A DNA stretch of 64,000 nt, taken from NCBI RefSeq assembly GCF_002871345.2, contig NZ_CP136964.1:124001-188000 (forward strand). Reading direction: 5' to 3'. The notes below the pieces were generated by a model. The model made no database searches, was not told where the DNA came from, and worked only from the letters and a program-made list of their open reading frames with translations. Shown piece by piece: positions 9,157 to 19,058 of the stretch (positions are counted from its first letter, which is position 1; every line of letters begins with the position of its first letter). Made by a program: the position numbers and the translations under genes. Source of the stretch: Nosocomiicoccus massiliensis (GTDB taxonomy: Bacteria > Bacillota > Bacilli > Staphylococcales > Salinicoccaceae).

Positions 9157-11223
9157 GTGGCAGATAATTTAGTCATTGTAGAGTCCCCAGCAAAAGCGAA
9201 GACGATTGGTAAATATCTTGGAAAACGATATAAAGTCGTCGCTTCGATGGGTCACCTTAGAGATTTGCCCCGTAGTCAAATTGGTATTGACGTCGAAAAC
9301 AACTACCAACCAAAATATATAACGATTAGAGGTAAAGGACCTTTACTTCAAGAACTTAAAAAAGAAGCAAAAAAAGCAAAACGAATCTATTTAGCATCGG
9401 ACCCGGACCGTGAAGGTGAAGCGATCGCGTGGCATTTAGCACACGCTCTCGGTGACGATAAAGAATATCACCGCGTCGTATTTAATGAAATTACAAAAGA
9501 TGCAGTAAAAAATAGTTTTAAAGAACCGAGAGAAATGGACCAACAACTCGTCGACGCACAGCAAGCACGTCGTATATTAGACAGACTCGTTGGTTATAAC
9601 ATTTCACCAGTATTATGGAAGAAAGTTAAAAAAGGATTATCTGCAGGTCGTGTACAATCAGTTGCATTAAAACTGATTATCGACAGAGAAAATGAAATCC
9701 GTAACTTTAAACCAGAAGAATATTGGTCAATTGAAGGTCACTTTAAATATAAGCGCTCGAAATTTACAGGTAAGTTTTATAAGTTAGCGTCTGACGCTAA
9801 AAAGACAGAGTTACCAAATGAATCTGTCGTTAAAGACGTTTTAAAGCAAATTAAAGGAGACGACTTTAACGTCGACTCTGTCGAGAAAAAAGAACAACTG
9901 AGATATCCTGCGTATCCATTTACGACTTCTACATTACAACAAGAAGCGGCGCGTAAATTAAATTTCCGTGCACGTAAAACGATGATGCTCGCTCAACAAC
10001 TGTATGAAGGAATTGACGTAAAAGGACAAGGGACGATTGGTTTAATTACGTATATGAGAACAGACTCTACGCGCGTATCTAACGAAGCGAAGTCTGAAGC
10101 ATACGGATATATTGAAAACACGTACGGTAAAGAGTTTTTAGGTAAACGTAAAGATAAAAAGTCTGAAGGACAAGATGCGCACGAAGCGGTGCGTCCAACA
10201 TCTACATTACGTACACCACAAGAAATGAAAGCTTTCTTATCACGTGATCAGTACCGTTTGTACAAACTAATTTGGGACCGTTTCGTCGCTAGTTTAATGG
10301 CACCAGCAGTGCTCGATACTGTGCGCGTGGACTTAAACAATAACGGAGTCATCTTTAGAAGTAACGGTTCTACTATTAAATTTAAAGGATTCTTACAAGT
10401 ATACGAAGAAGGTATAGACGAAAAAGTAGATGCGAAAGAAAATATTATCCCTGAAATTTCTGAAGGTGAAACGGTTACTGCTGAAAAGATCGATTCAAAT
10501 CAGCACTTTACTCAACCACCACCACGTTACACTGAAGCACGTCTTGTAAAAACGTTAGAAGAGTCAGGTATCGGCCGACCATCTACGTACGCACCGACGA
10601 TTGAGACGATTCAAAAACGTAATTACGTACGTCTCGACCAGCGTCGTTTTGTTCCAACTGAACTTGGAGAAATCGTTTCTGAACAAGTATCCGATTACTT
10701 CCCAGATATTATCGATGTTGATTTTACGAAAGATATGGAAAAACAACTCGACGAAATTGCAGACGGCAACAAAGAGTGGGTAAAAGTGATCGATGACTTT
10801 TATAAAGAGTTTAGACCACAAGTTGAAAAAGCTGAATCAGAAATGGAAGAAATCGAAATTAAAGACGAACCCGCAGGCATAGACTGTGAAAAATGTGGCT
10901 CGCCAATGGTTTACAAAATGGGACGTTACGGTAAATTTATGGCATGTTCAAACTTCCCAGATTGCCGTAACACAAAACCAATCGTTAAAAAGATCGGTGT
11001 AAAATGTCCGACTTGTAAAGAAGGCGAAATCGTTGAACGTAAGTCTAAAAAAGGTCGTATTTTCTACGGATGTGAACGATATCCAGACTGTGACTTCGTA
11101 TCATGGGATAAGCCAGTCGGTAGAGATTGTCCGAAATGTGACCAGTACTTAGTCGAGCAACGTAAAGGTAAAACGGTCAAGGTAAAATGTTCGAACTGTG
11201 ATTATGAAGAAGATGCAAACTAA
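9157..11223 (+). CDS. topA: DNA topoisomerase I
   Basis: Type IA topoisomerase that relaxes negative supercoils. The TOPRIM domain opens with [17 protein letters not shown] and contains [13 protein letters not shown]. The active-site tyrosine is Tyr299 in [14 protein letters not shown]. The C-terminus has three four-cysteine zinc modules, starting near [16 protein letters not shown] and CPKCDQYL. Length 688 is standard for Firmicutes. The start is GTG behind GGGAGG (9142-9147). In staphylococci trmFO (gid) lies between topA and xerC; here only a terminator and a short spacer do. Confidence 0.98.
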   Translation: MADNLVIVESPAKAKTIGKYLGKRYKVVASMGHLRDLPRSQIGIDVENNYQPKYITIRGKGPLLQELKKEAKKAKRIYLASDPDREGEAIAWHLAHALGDDKEYHRVVFNEITKDAVKNSFKEPREMDQQLVDAQQARRILDRLVGYNISPVLWKKVKKGLSAGRVQSVALKLIIDRENEIRNFKPEEYWSIEGHFKYKRSKFTGKFYKLASDAKKTELPNESVVKDVLKQIKGDDFNVDSVEKKEQLRYPAYPFTTSTLQQEAARKLNFRARKTMMLAQQLYEGIDVKGQGTIGLITYMRTDSTRVSNEAKSEAYGYIENTYGKEFLGKRKDKKSEGQDAHEAVRPTSTLRTPQEMKAFLSRDQYRLYKLIWDRFVASLMAPAVLDTVRVDLNNNGVIFRSNGSTIKFKGFLQVYEEGIDEKVDAKENIIPEISEGETVTAEKIDSNQHFTQPPPRYTEARLVKTLEESGIGRPSTYAPTIETIQKRNYVRLDQRRFVPTELGEIVSEQVSDYFPDIIDVDFTKDMEKQLDEIADGNKEWVKVIDDFYKEFRPQVEKAESEMEEIEIKDEPAGIDCEKCGSPMVYKMGRYGKFMACSNFPDCRNTKPIVKKIGVKCPTCKEGEIVERKSKKGRIFYGCERYPDCDFVSWDKPVGRDCPKCDQYLVEQRKGKTVKVKCSNCDYEEDAN

Positions 11224-11227
11224 AAAT

Positions 11228-11255
11228 AATCTAGGCTACTAATCTAGCCTAGATT
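11228..11255 (+). terminator. Terminator of topA
   Basis: The stem AATCTAGGCT/AGCCTAGATT (11228-11237, 11246-11255) has an 8-base loop and is followed by a T-run. Confidence 0.9.
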
Positions 11256-11375
11256 TTTTATGGTGTTTCATAAGAAAAAAGATATTTCAGAAAAATAGTA
11301 ATTGTGTGCAATTGTCTGTCAAATATATTAAACTATTCAATGGGAATTTTTTTATAACAGTGAGGAGGACTGTGG

Positions 11376-12257
11376 ATGGACTATGTACTCGACTTTTTAG
11401 ATGTATTAAAGTATCAAAAGCAGTATTCTCCAAAAACGATTGAAAGTTATCAACTCGATTTACGCGAGTTTGAATCATTTTTAAACGCGGAACATCTAAC
11501 GGTAACGACGTTTGAGTCGAGAGATGCACGTAATTATTTAACGTTTATATACGATAAAGATTACAAAAAGACGACGATTAGCCGTAAAATTTCTGCGATT
11601 CGTAGTTTTTATAATTATTTAAACGAACGATATATCGTAGAAAACAATCCGGTGAGTCAAGTGTCTTTTCCAAAGCGAGACTCTATGTTACCGGATTTCT
11701 TGTATGAAAACCAAATCGATGCTTTGTTTCAGTCACTCGATAAAAACAAAAAGATGTACACGAGAGATCGTGCGTTACTCGAGATATTATACGGCACAGG
11801 AATACGTAGTGCAGAACTATTAAACATCGAAGTTTCTGATATCGACTTTGATCACCGGTTGTTAAAAGTACTCGGTAAAGGGAACAAAGAACGTATCGTA
11901 CCGTTTAATGAATCCGTAAAAGAAGCGTTACTTGAATATATCGAGACGTTTTCTAAACATATGGAAGAGACAGGTGCTTTTTGGTTAAATTATAATTTGA
12001 CGAAATTAACTGACCGTGGATTACGCTATATCATCAATAAAGTGATGAAAGAAAGTGCAATAAAAGCATCGCTTCATCCGCATACGTTACGACATACGTT
12101 CGCAACGCATATGTTAAATAACGGTGCAGACATACGTGCAGTACAAGAACTACTTGGTCATGAGTCGTTATCGACGACTCAAAGGTATACGCACGTTTCT
12201 AAAGAGCAGTTGAGACAAGCGTATTTAAACGCACATCCACAAAATAATAAGAGGTGA
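11376..12257 (+). CDS. xerC: Tyrosine recombinase XerC
   Basis: Resolves chromosome dimers at dif together with XerD. An N-terminal SAM-like core-binding domain (residues 1-90) precedes the catalytic domain. The full catalytic set is present: Arg144 (GTGIRSAE), Lys168, His236 and Arg239 (HPHTLRHTF), His262 (LLGHES) and nucleophile Tyr271 (TQRYTHVS). It has 293 residues. GAGGAGG lies 7 bases before the ATG. Its start marks a new transcription unit after the topA terminator (a weak TTGTCT-N16-TATTCA lies at 11312-11339). The 3' end runs into hslV. Chromosomal context makes an integrative element unlikely. Confidence 0.95.
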   Translation: MDYVLDFLDVLKYQKQYSPKTIESYQLDLREFESFLNAEHLTVTTFESRDARNYLTFIYDKDYKKTTISRKISAIRSFYNYLNERYIVENNPVSQVSFPKRDSMLPDFLYENQIDALFQSLDKNKKMYTRDRALLEILYGTGIRSAELLNIEVSDIDFDHRLLKVLGKGNKERIVPFNESVKEALLEYIETFSKHMEETGAFWLNYNLTKLTDRGLRYIINKVMKESAIKASLHPHTLRHTFATHMLNNGADIRAVQELLGHESLSTTQRYTHVSKEQLRQAYLNAHPQNNKR

Positions 12258-12262
12258 CGAAA

Positions 12263-12808
12263 GTGGCAATTAAAGGAACGACGATATTTGCAGTCAAGCA
12301 TAAAGGTAAAATGGCGATGGCTGGTGACGGACAAGTTACTTTAGGTAACCAAGTCGTCATGAAACATACCGCGAGAAAAGTGAGACGTTTATATGAAGGA
12401 AAAGTTGTCGCTGGATTTGCAGGCAGTGTCGCTGATGCATTTACTTTATATGAAAAATTTGAAGCAAGACTATATGAGTATAACGGTCAACTTGAACGTG
12501 CAGCCGTAGAACTTGCGAAAGAGTGGCGTACAGATAAAATGCTTCGCCAACTTGAAGCGATGTTAATCGTTATGAACAAAGATACGATGTTAATCGTTTC
12601 AGGTACAGGTGAAGTCATCGAGCCAGACGATGGTATTTTATCGATTGGGTCTGGTGGGAACTTCGCACTCGCCGCAGGACGCGCGATGAAATTACACGGA
12701 GACGATTTAGATGCTGAGACGATTGCGCGTGACGCGTTAAAAATCGCTGCAGATATTTGTGTCTTTACAAATGATAATATTATCGTTGAAACGATAGATG
12801 CTGAATAG
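12263..12808 (+). CDS. hslV: ATP-dependent protease subunit HslV (ClpQ)
   Basis: The proteolytic subunit of the HslUV (ClpYQ) chambered protease, with an N-terminal nucleophile fold. I chose GTG at 12263 because GAGGTG (12251-12256) ends 6 bases ahead; GTG at 12254 lies inside that site. The 181-residue product then begins [11 protein letters not shown], and processing would expose Thr6 of TTIFAV as the catalytic residue. [10 protein letters not shown] and [13 protein letters not shown] are diagnostic. The ribosome site overlaps the end of xerC, and hslU follows after 11 bases. Confidence 0.96.
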   Translation: MAIKGTTIFAVKHKGKMAMAGDGQVTLGNQVVMKHTARKVRRLYEGKVVAGFAGSVADAFTLYEKFEARLYEYNGQLERAAVELAKEWRTDKMLRQLEAMLIVMNKDTMLIVSGTGEVIEPDDGILSIGSGGNFALAAGRAMKLHGDDLDAETIARDALKIAADICVFTNDNIIVETIDAE

Positions 12809-12819
12809 GAGGATATATA

Positions 12820-14181
12820 TTGGCTAGTTTATCTCCAAGAGAAATTGTGTCAAAACTCGACGAAGACATCGTCGGACAATATGAAGCAAAGCGTAAAGTT
12901 GCGATAGCGATGAGAAATAGATATCGCCGTATGAAATTAAGTGACGAACTTAAACATGAAGTCATCCCGAAAAATATATTAATGATCGGACCAACAGGTG
13001 TCGGTAAAACAGAAGTCGCAAGACGCATGGCTAAAATTACCGGTGCACCGTTTACAAAAGTTGAAGCGACAAAGTATACAGAAGTCGGTTATGTCGGTCG
13101 TGACGTCGAGTCGATGGTGAGAGACTTAGTCGAGACGAGCGTAAAAATGGTGAAAGAAGAATTATTTAAAGGCGTTCGTGAAGAGGCGACGAAATTAGCG
13201 AACGAACGTTTAATAAAATTACTCGCACCAGGACGTTTTAAAGAACCGACGTTTAACAATCCGTTTGAAATGTTTTCAAATATGGGTAAAACAGAAGAAC
13301 CAGTAGAAGAAGTTGATGACACTGTACGTGAAAAACGTCGTAACATCCGCCAGGATTTAGAAGACGGACGTTTAGAAGAGCGTGTCGTTGAAATCGAAGT
13401 CGAAGAGAAACAAATGTCGATGATGATGCCAGGTATGGACAATGGTATGGGCGATATGTTACAAAATATGATGCCGAAGAAAAAACGTAAAAAACGTCTG
13501 CCAGTAAAACATGCGCGTGAGCATTTAATTAGAGAAGAGTCTGAAGGGCTGATCGACACGGACCTCGTCTATGACCGAGCGATTGAACTCGCTGAAACGT
13601 TAGGGATTATCTTTATCGATGAGATGGATAAAATTGCGATGGGGTCAAATAGTCAAGCTGGAGTATCTCGTGAAGGGGTACAACGTGACATTTTACCAAT
13701 CGTTGAAGGAAGTGTTGTTGAAACGAAATACGGACCGGTGAATACGGAACATATTTTATTTATCGGTGCTGGAGCGTTCCACGTTGCAAAACCGAGTGAT
13801 TTAATTCCAGAGTTACAAGGGCGTTTCCCGATTCGTGTAGAACTCGATAAGTTAAAAGCAGAAGACTTTAAACGTATTTTAACTGAACCAAAACATTCAT
13901 TATTAAAGCAATATGAAGCACTGCTTGAAACTGAAGGTGTGACGGTCAGTTATACCGATGAAGCAATTGAAGCACTCGCAAATATTGCGTACGACGTAAA
14001 CTCTACGACGGATGATATCGGTGCAAGACGACTTCATACGATTATGGAAACTCTGCTTGAAGAGTTACTGTTTGAAGCGGATAATATGCACGGTGCACAT
14101 GTTGAAATTACAGAGAAATACGTAAATGATAAGCTAGACACAATTAAGAGTAGTAAAAACTTAAGTCAATTTATTTTATAA
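12820..14181 (+). CDS. hslU: ATP-dependent protease ATPase subunit HslU (ClpY)
   Basis: AAA+ unfoldase that feeds substrates into HslV. Walker A is [13 protein letters not shown] and Walker B is [11 protein letters not shown]. The pore-loop region GYVGRD is present, as are the intermediate I-domain with a Met-rich and Lys-rich segment (about residues 200-230) and a sensor-2 region GARRLHT. It has 453 residues. The start is TTG at 12820 with AGGAGG 7 bases ahead. It lies in the xerC-hslVU-codY operon conserved across Firmicutes. Confidence 0.97.
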   Translation: MASLSPREIVSKLDEDIVGQYEAKRKVAIAMRNRYRRMKLSDELKHEVIPKNILMIGPTGVGKTEVARRMAKITGAPFTKVEATKYTEVGYVGRDVESMVRDLVETSVKMVKEELFKGVREEATKLANERLIKLLAPGRFKEPTFNNPFEMFSNMGKTEEPVEEVDDTVREKRRNIRQDLEDGRLEERVVEIEVEEKQMSMMMPGMDNGMGDMLQNMMPKKKRKKRLPVKHAREHLIREESEGLIDTDLVYDRAIELAETLGIIFIDEMDKIAMGSNSQAGVSREGVQRDILPIVEGSVVETKYGPVNTEHILFIGAGAFHVAKPSDLIPELQGRFPIRVELDKLKAEDFKRILTEPKHSLLKQYEALLETEGVTVSYTDEAIEALANIAYDVNSTTDDIGARRLHTIMETLLEELLFEADNMHGAHVEITEKYVNDKLDTIKSSKNLSQFIL

Positions 14182-14199
14182 AACGGAGGGCTATTCTAT

Positions 14200-14970
14200 A
14201 TGCCAACATTATTAGAAAGAGCGAGAGAAATTAATAAGCTCATTCAAGAAAACGTAAAACACGAAGCGTTAGCAGAAAAACTTAGTAGAATATTAGACTG
14301 TAACACGTTCATCGTCGCAAGTGATGCGAAGTTACTCGGTTATGGTACGTATCACGAAAGTTTCGATGAAAACAGTCGTATGCACGAATTTTTAGAAAAT
14401 CGTGAGTTCCCTGAGTATTATATGAACCGTATTATGCGATTACGTGAAACAGAAGAGAATATCGACTTTAGTAATAAGTTAACGATTTTCCCAGAAGAAG
14501 TTGCAGAATATAGTAACTCAGAGACGTGCGTCATTCCAATTTTCGGTGGTGGAGATCGTCTTGGAACGCTCATCGTCGGTAAAAAAGAAGAAAAATTTAC
14601 TGAAGAAGATCTCGTCTTATGTGAGTACGCAAGTACTGTTGTAGGTATGGAAATGATGAACGAGCGTCAAAAAGAAGTTGAAAAAGAAGCACGTGATAAA
14701 GCGAGCATCGCGATGGCAATCCGTTCATTATCATACTCTGAACGTGAAGCAATCGAACACATTTTTGAAGAGCTCGATGCGTTAGAAGGTTTACTCGTCG
14801 CGTCAAAAGTTGCGGATAGAGTCGGGATTACACGTTCAGTTATCGTAAACGCGTTAAGAAAGTTAGAAAGTGCAGGCGTTATTGAATCTCGTTCACTCGG
14901 TATGAAAGGGACGTTTATTCGCATTAAAAAGCCAGGATTCTTAAAAGAACTAGAAAAAGATATGTTTTAG
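14200..14970 (+). CDS. codY: GTP and branched-chain amino acid sensing repressor CodY
   Basis: Global regulator that represses nutrient-starvation genes when isoleucine/valine and GTP are plentiful. The N-terminal GAF ligand domain covers about residues 1-155. The C-terminal winged helix-turn-helix carries [21 protein letters not shown] in its recognition region, the almost invariant CodY DNA-binding segment. Length 256 fits the family. It follows hslU after 18 bases behind ACGGAGGG. It is followed directly by the rpsB promoter, without the motility genes B. subtilis has here. Confidence 0.98.
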   Translation: MPTLLERAREINKLIQENVKHEALAEKLSRILDCNTFIVASDAKLLGYGTYHESFDENSRMHEFLENREFPEYYMNRIMRLRETEENIDFSNKLTIFPEEVAEYSNSETCVIPIFGGGDRLGTLIVGKKEEKFTEEDLVLCEYASTVVGMEMMNERQKEVEKEARDKASIAMAIRSLSYSEREAIEHIFEELDALEGLLVASKVADRVGITRSVIVNALRKLESAGVIESRSLGMKGTFIRIKKPGFLKELEKDMF

Positions 14971-14999
14971 TTGAAGCCCTGACTAAACTGTGCTATTAT
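14971..14999 (+). promoter_or_regulatory. Promoter of rpsB
   Basis: TTGAAG at 14971-14976, a 17-base spacer and TATTAT at 14994-14999 with an extended TG motif (TGcTATTAT). The -35 begins on the base after the codY stop. Confidence 0.8.
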
Positions 15000-15005
15000 A
15001 ATAAA

Positions 15006-15082
15006 CGGCTATAAAGCCAATTACACACGTTTTAGCAAGGAGCTAACTGGTGCCGTAACGGTTGTTAGCTAGCGTTAAAGCG
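15006..15082 (+). promoter_or_regulatory. Structured 5' leader of rpsB, candidate S2 autoregulatory RNA
   Basis: The leader folds into a small hairpin GGCT/AGCC (15007-15010, 15015-15018), then a long helix. Its outer part pairs 15028-15036 with 15074-15082 (9 pairs including G-U), and its inner part pairs AGCTAAC 15041-15047 with GTTAGCT 15064-15070. The apical CCG-TAA-CGG is at 15053-15061. There is no terminator-type T-run, so control at translation by ribosomal protein S2 is the simplest reading. This is inferred from pairing alone. Confidence 0.5.
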
Positions 15083-15110
15083 GAGGTAAAAACCAAGGAG
15101 GAAAATATTC

Positions 15111-15878
15111 ATGGCAGTAATTAGTATGAAACAATTACTTGAAGCTGGTGTACATTTTGGACACCAAACACGCCGTTGGAACCCGAAGATGAAAAAATAC
15201 ATCTTCACGGAGCGTAACGGTATCTACATTATCGATTTACAACAAACAGTTAAGATGGTTGACGATGCGTACAACTTCATTAAAGAAGTTTCACGTGACG
15301 GCGGTAAAGTATTATTCGTCGGTACGAAAAAGCAAGCTCAAGAAGCAATCAAAGAAGAAGCAGAGCGTGCAGGTCAACTTTACGTAAACCACAGATGGTT
15401 AGGTGGTATCTTAACAAACTTCGATACAATCAAAGGTCGTATCGACAGAATTTCTGAAATCGAAAAAATGGAAGAAGACGGATTATTCGAAGTACTTCCT
15501 AAAAAAGAAGTTGCAGAAATCAATAAAGAATATGATCGTTTAATCAAATTCTTAGGTGGAATTCGTGAAATGACAGATATGCCTAAAGCATTATTCGTCG
15601 TAGATCCACGTAAAGAATCTATCGCGATTAACGAAGCTAAAATCTTAGGTATCCCAGTCGTTGCAATGGTTGACACTAACTGTGACCCAGACGAAGTGGA
15701 CTACGTTATCCCTTCTAACGACGATGCGATTCGTGCGGTACGCTTAATGACATCTAAAATGGCTGACGCTGTATTAGAAGGTCAACAAGGTGTATCTAAC
15801 GAAGATGTTGCAGCTGAACAAAACATCGACTTAACAGAAGAAGAGTCAGCTGAAGAAGCATCAGAAACTGAAGAATAA
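15111..15878 (+). CDS. rpsB: 30S ribosomal protein S2
   Basis: A primary component of the small subunit at the 30S head-body junction. The N-terminal signature is [22 protein letters not shown] and the [11 protein letters not shown] region follows. The C-terminus is acidic (SNEDVAAEQ onward), as is usual in Firmicutes. It has 255 residues. The ribosome site AAGGAGG lies 9 bases ahead, and a second GGAGGT lies at 15082-15087. An intrinsic terminator separates it from tsf, so tsf probably depends on read-through. Confidence 0.98.
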   Translation: MAVISMKQLLEAGVHFGHQTRRWNPKMKKYIFTERNGIYIIDLQQTVKMVDDAYNFIKEVSRDGGKVLFVGTKKQAQEAIKEEAERAGQLYVNHRWLGGILTNFDTIKGRIDRISEIEKMEEDGLFEVLPKKEVAEINKEYDRLIKFLGGIREMTDMPKALFVVDPRKESIAINEAKILGIPVVAMVDTNCDPDEVDYVIPSNDDAIRAVRLMTSKMADAVLEGQQGVSNEDVAAEQNIDLTEEESAEEASETEE

Positions 15879-15888
15879 TAAACAATTT

Positions 15889-15921
15889 GGTGATAAGTAC
15901 TTGTTATTTATCACCTTTTTT
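15889..15921 (+). terminator. Terminator or attenuator between rpsB and tsf
   Basis: The stem GGTGATAA/TTATCACC (15889-15896, 15908-15915) has an 11-base loop and six T. No convincing promoter follows before tsf. Confidence 0.82.
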
Positions 15922-15960
15922 AAAACATAAATTGATTTTAAAGAATATGGAGGAACAATA

Positions 15961-16842
15961 ATGGCTAAAATTACAGCTCAATTAGTTAAAGAATTACGTG
16001 AAAAAACTGGCGCAGGTATGATGGATTGTAAAAAAGCGTTACAAGAAACTGATGGTAACATCGAAGAAGCAATCCAATACCTACGTGAAAAAGGTATTGC
16101 TTCTGCTGGTAAAAAAGCAGACCGTATCGCTACTGAAGGTTTAATTGAAATCGCAGTAGACGGTAACGATGCAGCAATCGTTGAAATTAACGCTGAAACT
16201 GACTTCGTTGCACGTAACGAACAGTTCCAAAACTTAGTTAAGAAAATTGCTGAGCATATCGTTAAAACAAAACCAGCTAATCTTGAAGAGTTAAACGCTT
16301 CTGAATTAGATGGTCAATCAGTTGAGGAAGTTATGAAATCAGCAATTGCTACAATTGGTGAAAACATGAACATCCGTCGTTTTGAAGTTTTAACTAAGCC
16401 AGAAAATGGTGCATTCGGTGAGTACATCCACATGGGTGGTACGATTGGTGTGTTATCTGTAATTGAAGGTTCAACAGACGAAGCAATCGCTAAAGATGTT
16501 TCAATGCACGCTGCTGCATTAAATCCTCAATATGCAAAACAAGACGAAGTACCACAAGAAGAGTTAGATAAAGAGCGTGAAGTATTACGTAACCAAGCGC
16601 TTGAAGAAGGTAAACCAGAAAACATCGTTGATAAAATGGTTGAAGGAAGAATGCGTAAATTCTTAGAAGAAATCGTCATCGGTTCACAACCATTCGTTAA
16701 AGATAGTGACAAAACTGTCAATCAATTCTTAAAAGAAAACAACGCTGAACTCGTTACTTTCGTTCGTTTCGGACTAGGTGAAGGTTTAGAAAAACGTAAT
16801 GAAGACTTTGCTGCAGAAGTTAAAGGCCAAATGGGTCAGTAA
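15961..16842 (+). CDS. tsf: Elongation factor Ts
   Basis: Nucleotide exchange factor that regenerates EF-Tu-GTP. The N-terminal UBA-like domain contains [18 protein letters not shown] (from residue 12). The core domain has [12 protein letters not shown] and [14 protein letters not shown] sequence around residues 75-190. It has 293 residues. GGAGG precedes the ATG. It lies 82 bases after rpsB across an intrinsic terminator and has its own terminator. Confidence 0.98.
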   Translation: MAKITAQLVKELREKTGAGMMDCKKALQETDGNIEEAIQYLREKGIASAGKKADRIATEGLIEIAVDGNDAAIVEINAETDFVARNEQFQNLVKKIAEHIVKTKPANLEELNASELDGQSVEEVMKSAIATIGENMNIRRFEVLTKPENGAFGEYIHMGGTIGVLSVIEGSTDEAIAKDVSMHAAALNPQYAKQDEVPQEELDKEREVLRNQALEEGKPENIVDKMVEGRMRKFLEEIVIGSQPFVKDSDKTVNQFLKENNAELVTFVRFGLGEGLEKRNEDFAAEVKGQMGQ

Positions 16843-16844
16843 TT

Positions 16845-16869
16845 AAAAAGACACTTCGGTGTCTTTTTT
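16845..16869 (+). terminator. Terminator of tsf, UUCG tetraloop
   Basis: The stem AAAAAGACAC/GTGTCTTTTT is closed by the stable C(TTCG)G tetraloop at 16855-16858. The right arm merges into the T-run. Confidence 0.92.
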
Positions 16870-16908
16870 CTATATCAATATATATAACAGTTAAAAGGAA
16901 TGAAAATC

Positions 16909-17628
16909 ATGAGTTCTTCTAAATATGAACGCATCGTATTAAAACTTTCTGGTGAGGCACTTGCTGGTGGAGAAGGTGTCGGAATTAAACCGGATATCAT
17001 TAAAAATATCGCAAAGCAAATTAAAGAAGCGAGAGAACTAGATGTAGAAATCGCTGTAATCGTCGGCGGTGGAAACATTTGGCGTGGTAAAACTGGAAGT
17101 GACTTAGGTATGGAACGTGGGAACGCAGACTATATCGGTATGCTCGCTACAGTAATGAACTCACTCGCGTTACAAGACAGTTTAGAACAATTAGGTGTTG
17201 ATACACGCGTATTAACATCGATTGAAATGAAACAAATTGCAGAGCCGTATATTCGACGTCGTGCGATTCGTCACTTAGAAAAAGGACGCGTCGTTATATT
17301 TGCAGCAGGAATTGGTAACCCGTACTTCTCAACAGATACAACAGCAGCATTACGTGCAGCTGAAATCAATGCTGACGTTATCTTAATGGGTAAAAATAAC
17401 GTAGACGGCGTATATTCAGCAGATCCAAAGCACGACGACACAGCGACAAAGTTCGAATCGCTTTCTTATATCGACATGTTACAGAAGAACTTACAAGTGA
17501 TGGACGCAACAGCAACATCGTTTTGTATGGACAACTCTATCCCACTTGTGGTATTTTCAATTACAGAAGAGGGCAATATCAAACGCGCAGTACTCGGCGA
17601 AGATATTGGTACAACGATAACAGATTAA
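16909..17628 (+). CDS. pyrH: UMP kinase
   Basis: Phosphorylates UMP to UDP; bacterial hexameric enzyme of the amino-acid kinase fold. It has KLSGEALAG near the N-terminus, [11 protein letters not shown], and the acceptor site region [24 protein letters not shown] 16909 (9 bases after AAAGGA) gives 239 residues beginning [12 protein letters not shown], the family length; the ATG at 16900 abuts the ribosome site. frr follows after 13 bases. Confidence 0.97.
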   Translation: MSSSKYERIVLKLSGEALAGGEGVGIKPDIIKNIAKQIKEARELDVEIAVIVGGGNIWRGKTGSDLGMERGNADYIGMLATVMNSLALQDSLEQLGVDTRVLTSIEMKQIAEPYIRRRAIRHLEKGRVVIFAAGIGNPYFSTDTTAALRAAEINADVILMGKNNVDGVYSADPKHDDTATKFESLSYIDMLQKNLQVMDATATSFCMDNSIPLVVFSITEEGNIKRAVLGEDIGTTITD

Positions 17629-17641
17629 AAGGGAGAAAATA

Positions 17642-18199
17642 ATGGCTAACGACGTATTGAAACAAGCAGAAAAGAAAATGAACGACGCAATTGATGCGTT
17701 AAATCGTGAACTTGCAGGAATTCGTACAGCAACAGCAAACGCAAGTCTATTAGACCGCGTATACGTAAACTATTACGGTGCGGACACTCCGCTTCAACAA
17801 CTTGCAAACATTCAAGTGCCAGAAGCGAGAATGTTAACAGTTACACCGTACGACAAAAGTTCAGTAGACGACGTGTTAAAAGCGATTCAATTAGCTGACT
17901 TAGGTGTGAACCCAACGTCAGATGGTACGATGATTCGTATTACAATTCCGCAACTAACAGAAGACAGACGTAAAGAATTAACAAAAGACGTTAAAAGCGT
18001 TGGTGAAAACTCTAAAGTCGTTATTCGTAACATCCGCCGTGATGCAAACGATACACTAAAGAAACAAGAGAAAGACTCTGAAATTAGTGAAGACGAATTA
18101 CGTTCATTAGAAGAAGATGTTCAAGATTTAACAAATAAATTTGTGAACATCATCGACGAACGCGTAAAGGAAAAAGAAGCAGACATTATGGAAGTTTAA
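17642..18199 (+). CDS. frr: Ribosome recycling factor
   Basis: Splits post-termination ribosomes together with EF-G. The 185-residue product has the two RRF halves: the ELAGIRTATANASLLDRV helix with PLQQLANIQVPEARM, then IPQLTEDRRKEL and VVIRNIRRDAND. It begins just after a GGGAGA ribosome site, shares a transcript with pyrH and ends at a strong hairpin. Confidence 0.98.
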   Translation: MANDVLKQAEKKMNDAIDALNRELAGIRTATANASLLDRVYVNYYGADTPLQQLANIQVPEARMLTVTPYDKSSVDDVLKAIQLADLGVNPTSDGTMIRITIPQLTEDRRKELTKDVKSVGENSKVVIRNIRRDANDTLKKQEKDSEISEDELRSLEEDVQDLTNKFVNIIDERVKEKEADIMEV

Positions 18200-18204
18200 A
18201 AGTT

Positions 18205-18236
18205 TACAGGTAAGCATTCGCTTACCTGTATTTTTT
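18205..18236 (+). terminator. Terminator of pyrH-frr
   Basis: A perfect 11-bp stem TACAGGTAAGC/GCTTACCTGTA (18205-18215, 18220-18230), a four-base loop and six T. Confidence 0.95.
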
Positions 18237-18247
18237 AATGTTTCTTA

Positions 18248-18256
18248 TGTTAAAAT
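18248..18256 (+). promoter_or_regulatory. Extended -10 promoter of uppS
   Basis: TGtTAAAAT sits directly after the frr terminator and 52 bases before the uppS start. The -35 would fall in the terminator and is not recognisable. Confidence 0.55.
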
Positions 18257-18266
18257 AGATTAATAT

Positions 18267-18279
18267 GTACAGTCTGTAC
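18267..18279. promoter_or_regulatory. Perfect palindrome GTACAGtCTGTAC at the uppS transcript start
   Basis: A 13-base perfect palindrome starts 11 bases after the -10 box, where a repressor would block initiation. A T-run follows (18281-18286), so a short attenuator hairpin is the alternative, although the loop would be tight. Confidence 0.35.
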
Positions 18280-18308
18280 GTTTTTTAATTTTAACTCGGA
18301 GGCTACTT

Positions 18309-19058
18309 ATGTTTAATGAGAAAAACTCGACCGATATAAATGGTCCAAACCATGTAGCGATTATCATGGATGGAAACGGCAGATACGCTAAAAGCCTTGG
18401 ATTACCTCGAGTAAAAGGGCACGAACAAGGTATGGAGACTGTTCGTCGAATAGTCGTAGCTGCGAATCAATTAAATATAAAGTATTTAACGCTATATGCA
18501 TTTTCTACAGAGAACTGGTCACGCCCACAAAGTGAAGTATCATTTTTGATGAAGCTTCCTGGAATTTTTATGAACAAATTCTTACCAGAATTGATGAGAG
18601 AAAATGTAAAAGTAGAGACGATCGGTGAATTTGATGAATTACCTTTACATACTAAAAAAGCCGTCTCTTATGCCGTCAATAAAACAAAAAACAATACGGG
18701 TTTAACGTTAATTTTTGCGCTGAATTACGGTGGTAGAAATGAAATTGTACGCGCTGTAAAAAATATCGCAAAAGACGTAGAAAGAGGGACTATAGAGTCA
18801 TCAAATATTACTGACGAAACGTTTAGCACGTATTTATATACAAAAGACTATCCGGATCCGGAATTACTCATTCGTACGAGTGGGGAATATCGAATAAGTA
18901 ACTTTTTATTATGGCAAATTTCGTATAGTGAATTATATTTTACAGATACGTATTGGCCGGAATTATCTGTTGAAGAGTTCAATTCGATTATAGAAAGTTA
19001 TTGTAAAAGAGACCGAAGATTTGGTGGGTTAAAGGAGGAACGTCACGATGAAAACTAG
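18309..19058 (+). CDS. uppS: Isoprenyl (undecaprenyl diphosphate) synthase
   Basis: Cis-prenyltransferase that makes the C55 lipid carrier for peptidoglycan and teichoic acids. It has HVAIIMDGNGR with catalytic Asp21 and the C-terminal LLIRTSGEYRISNFLLWQ. The residue after GNGR is Tyr26, where most homologues have Trp. It has 249 residues. CGGAGG lies ahead of the ATG. It is the first gene of the uppS-cdsA-dxr-rseP-proS cluster and overlaps cdsA by 11 bases. Confidence 0.97.
   Translation: MFNEKNSTDINGPNHVAIIMDGNGRYAKSLGLPRVKGHEQGMETVRRIVVAANQLNIKYLTLYAFSTENWSRPQSEVSFLMKLPGIFMNKFLPELMRENVKVETIGEFDELPLHTKKAVSYAVNKTKNNTGLTLIFALNYGGRNEIVRAVKNIAKDVERGTIESSNITDETFSTYLYTKDYPDPELLIRTSGEYRISNFLLWQISYSELYFTDTYWPELSVEEFNSIIESYCKRDRRFGGLKEERHDEN

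Noticed and set aside
13089-13559. 156-codon minus-strand frame inside hslU
   Set aside because: Antisense shadow of the HslU I-domain; low-complexity Ser/Arg-rich translation and no start signals.
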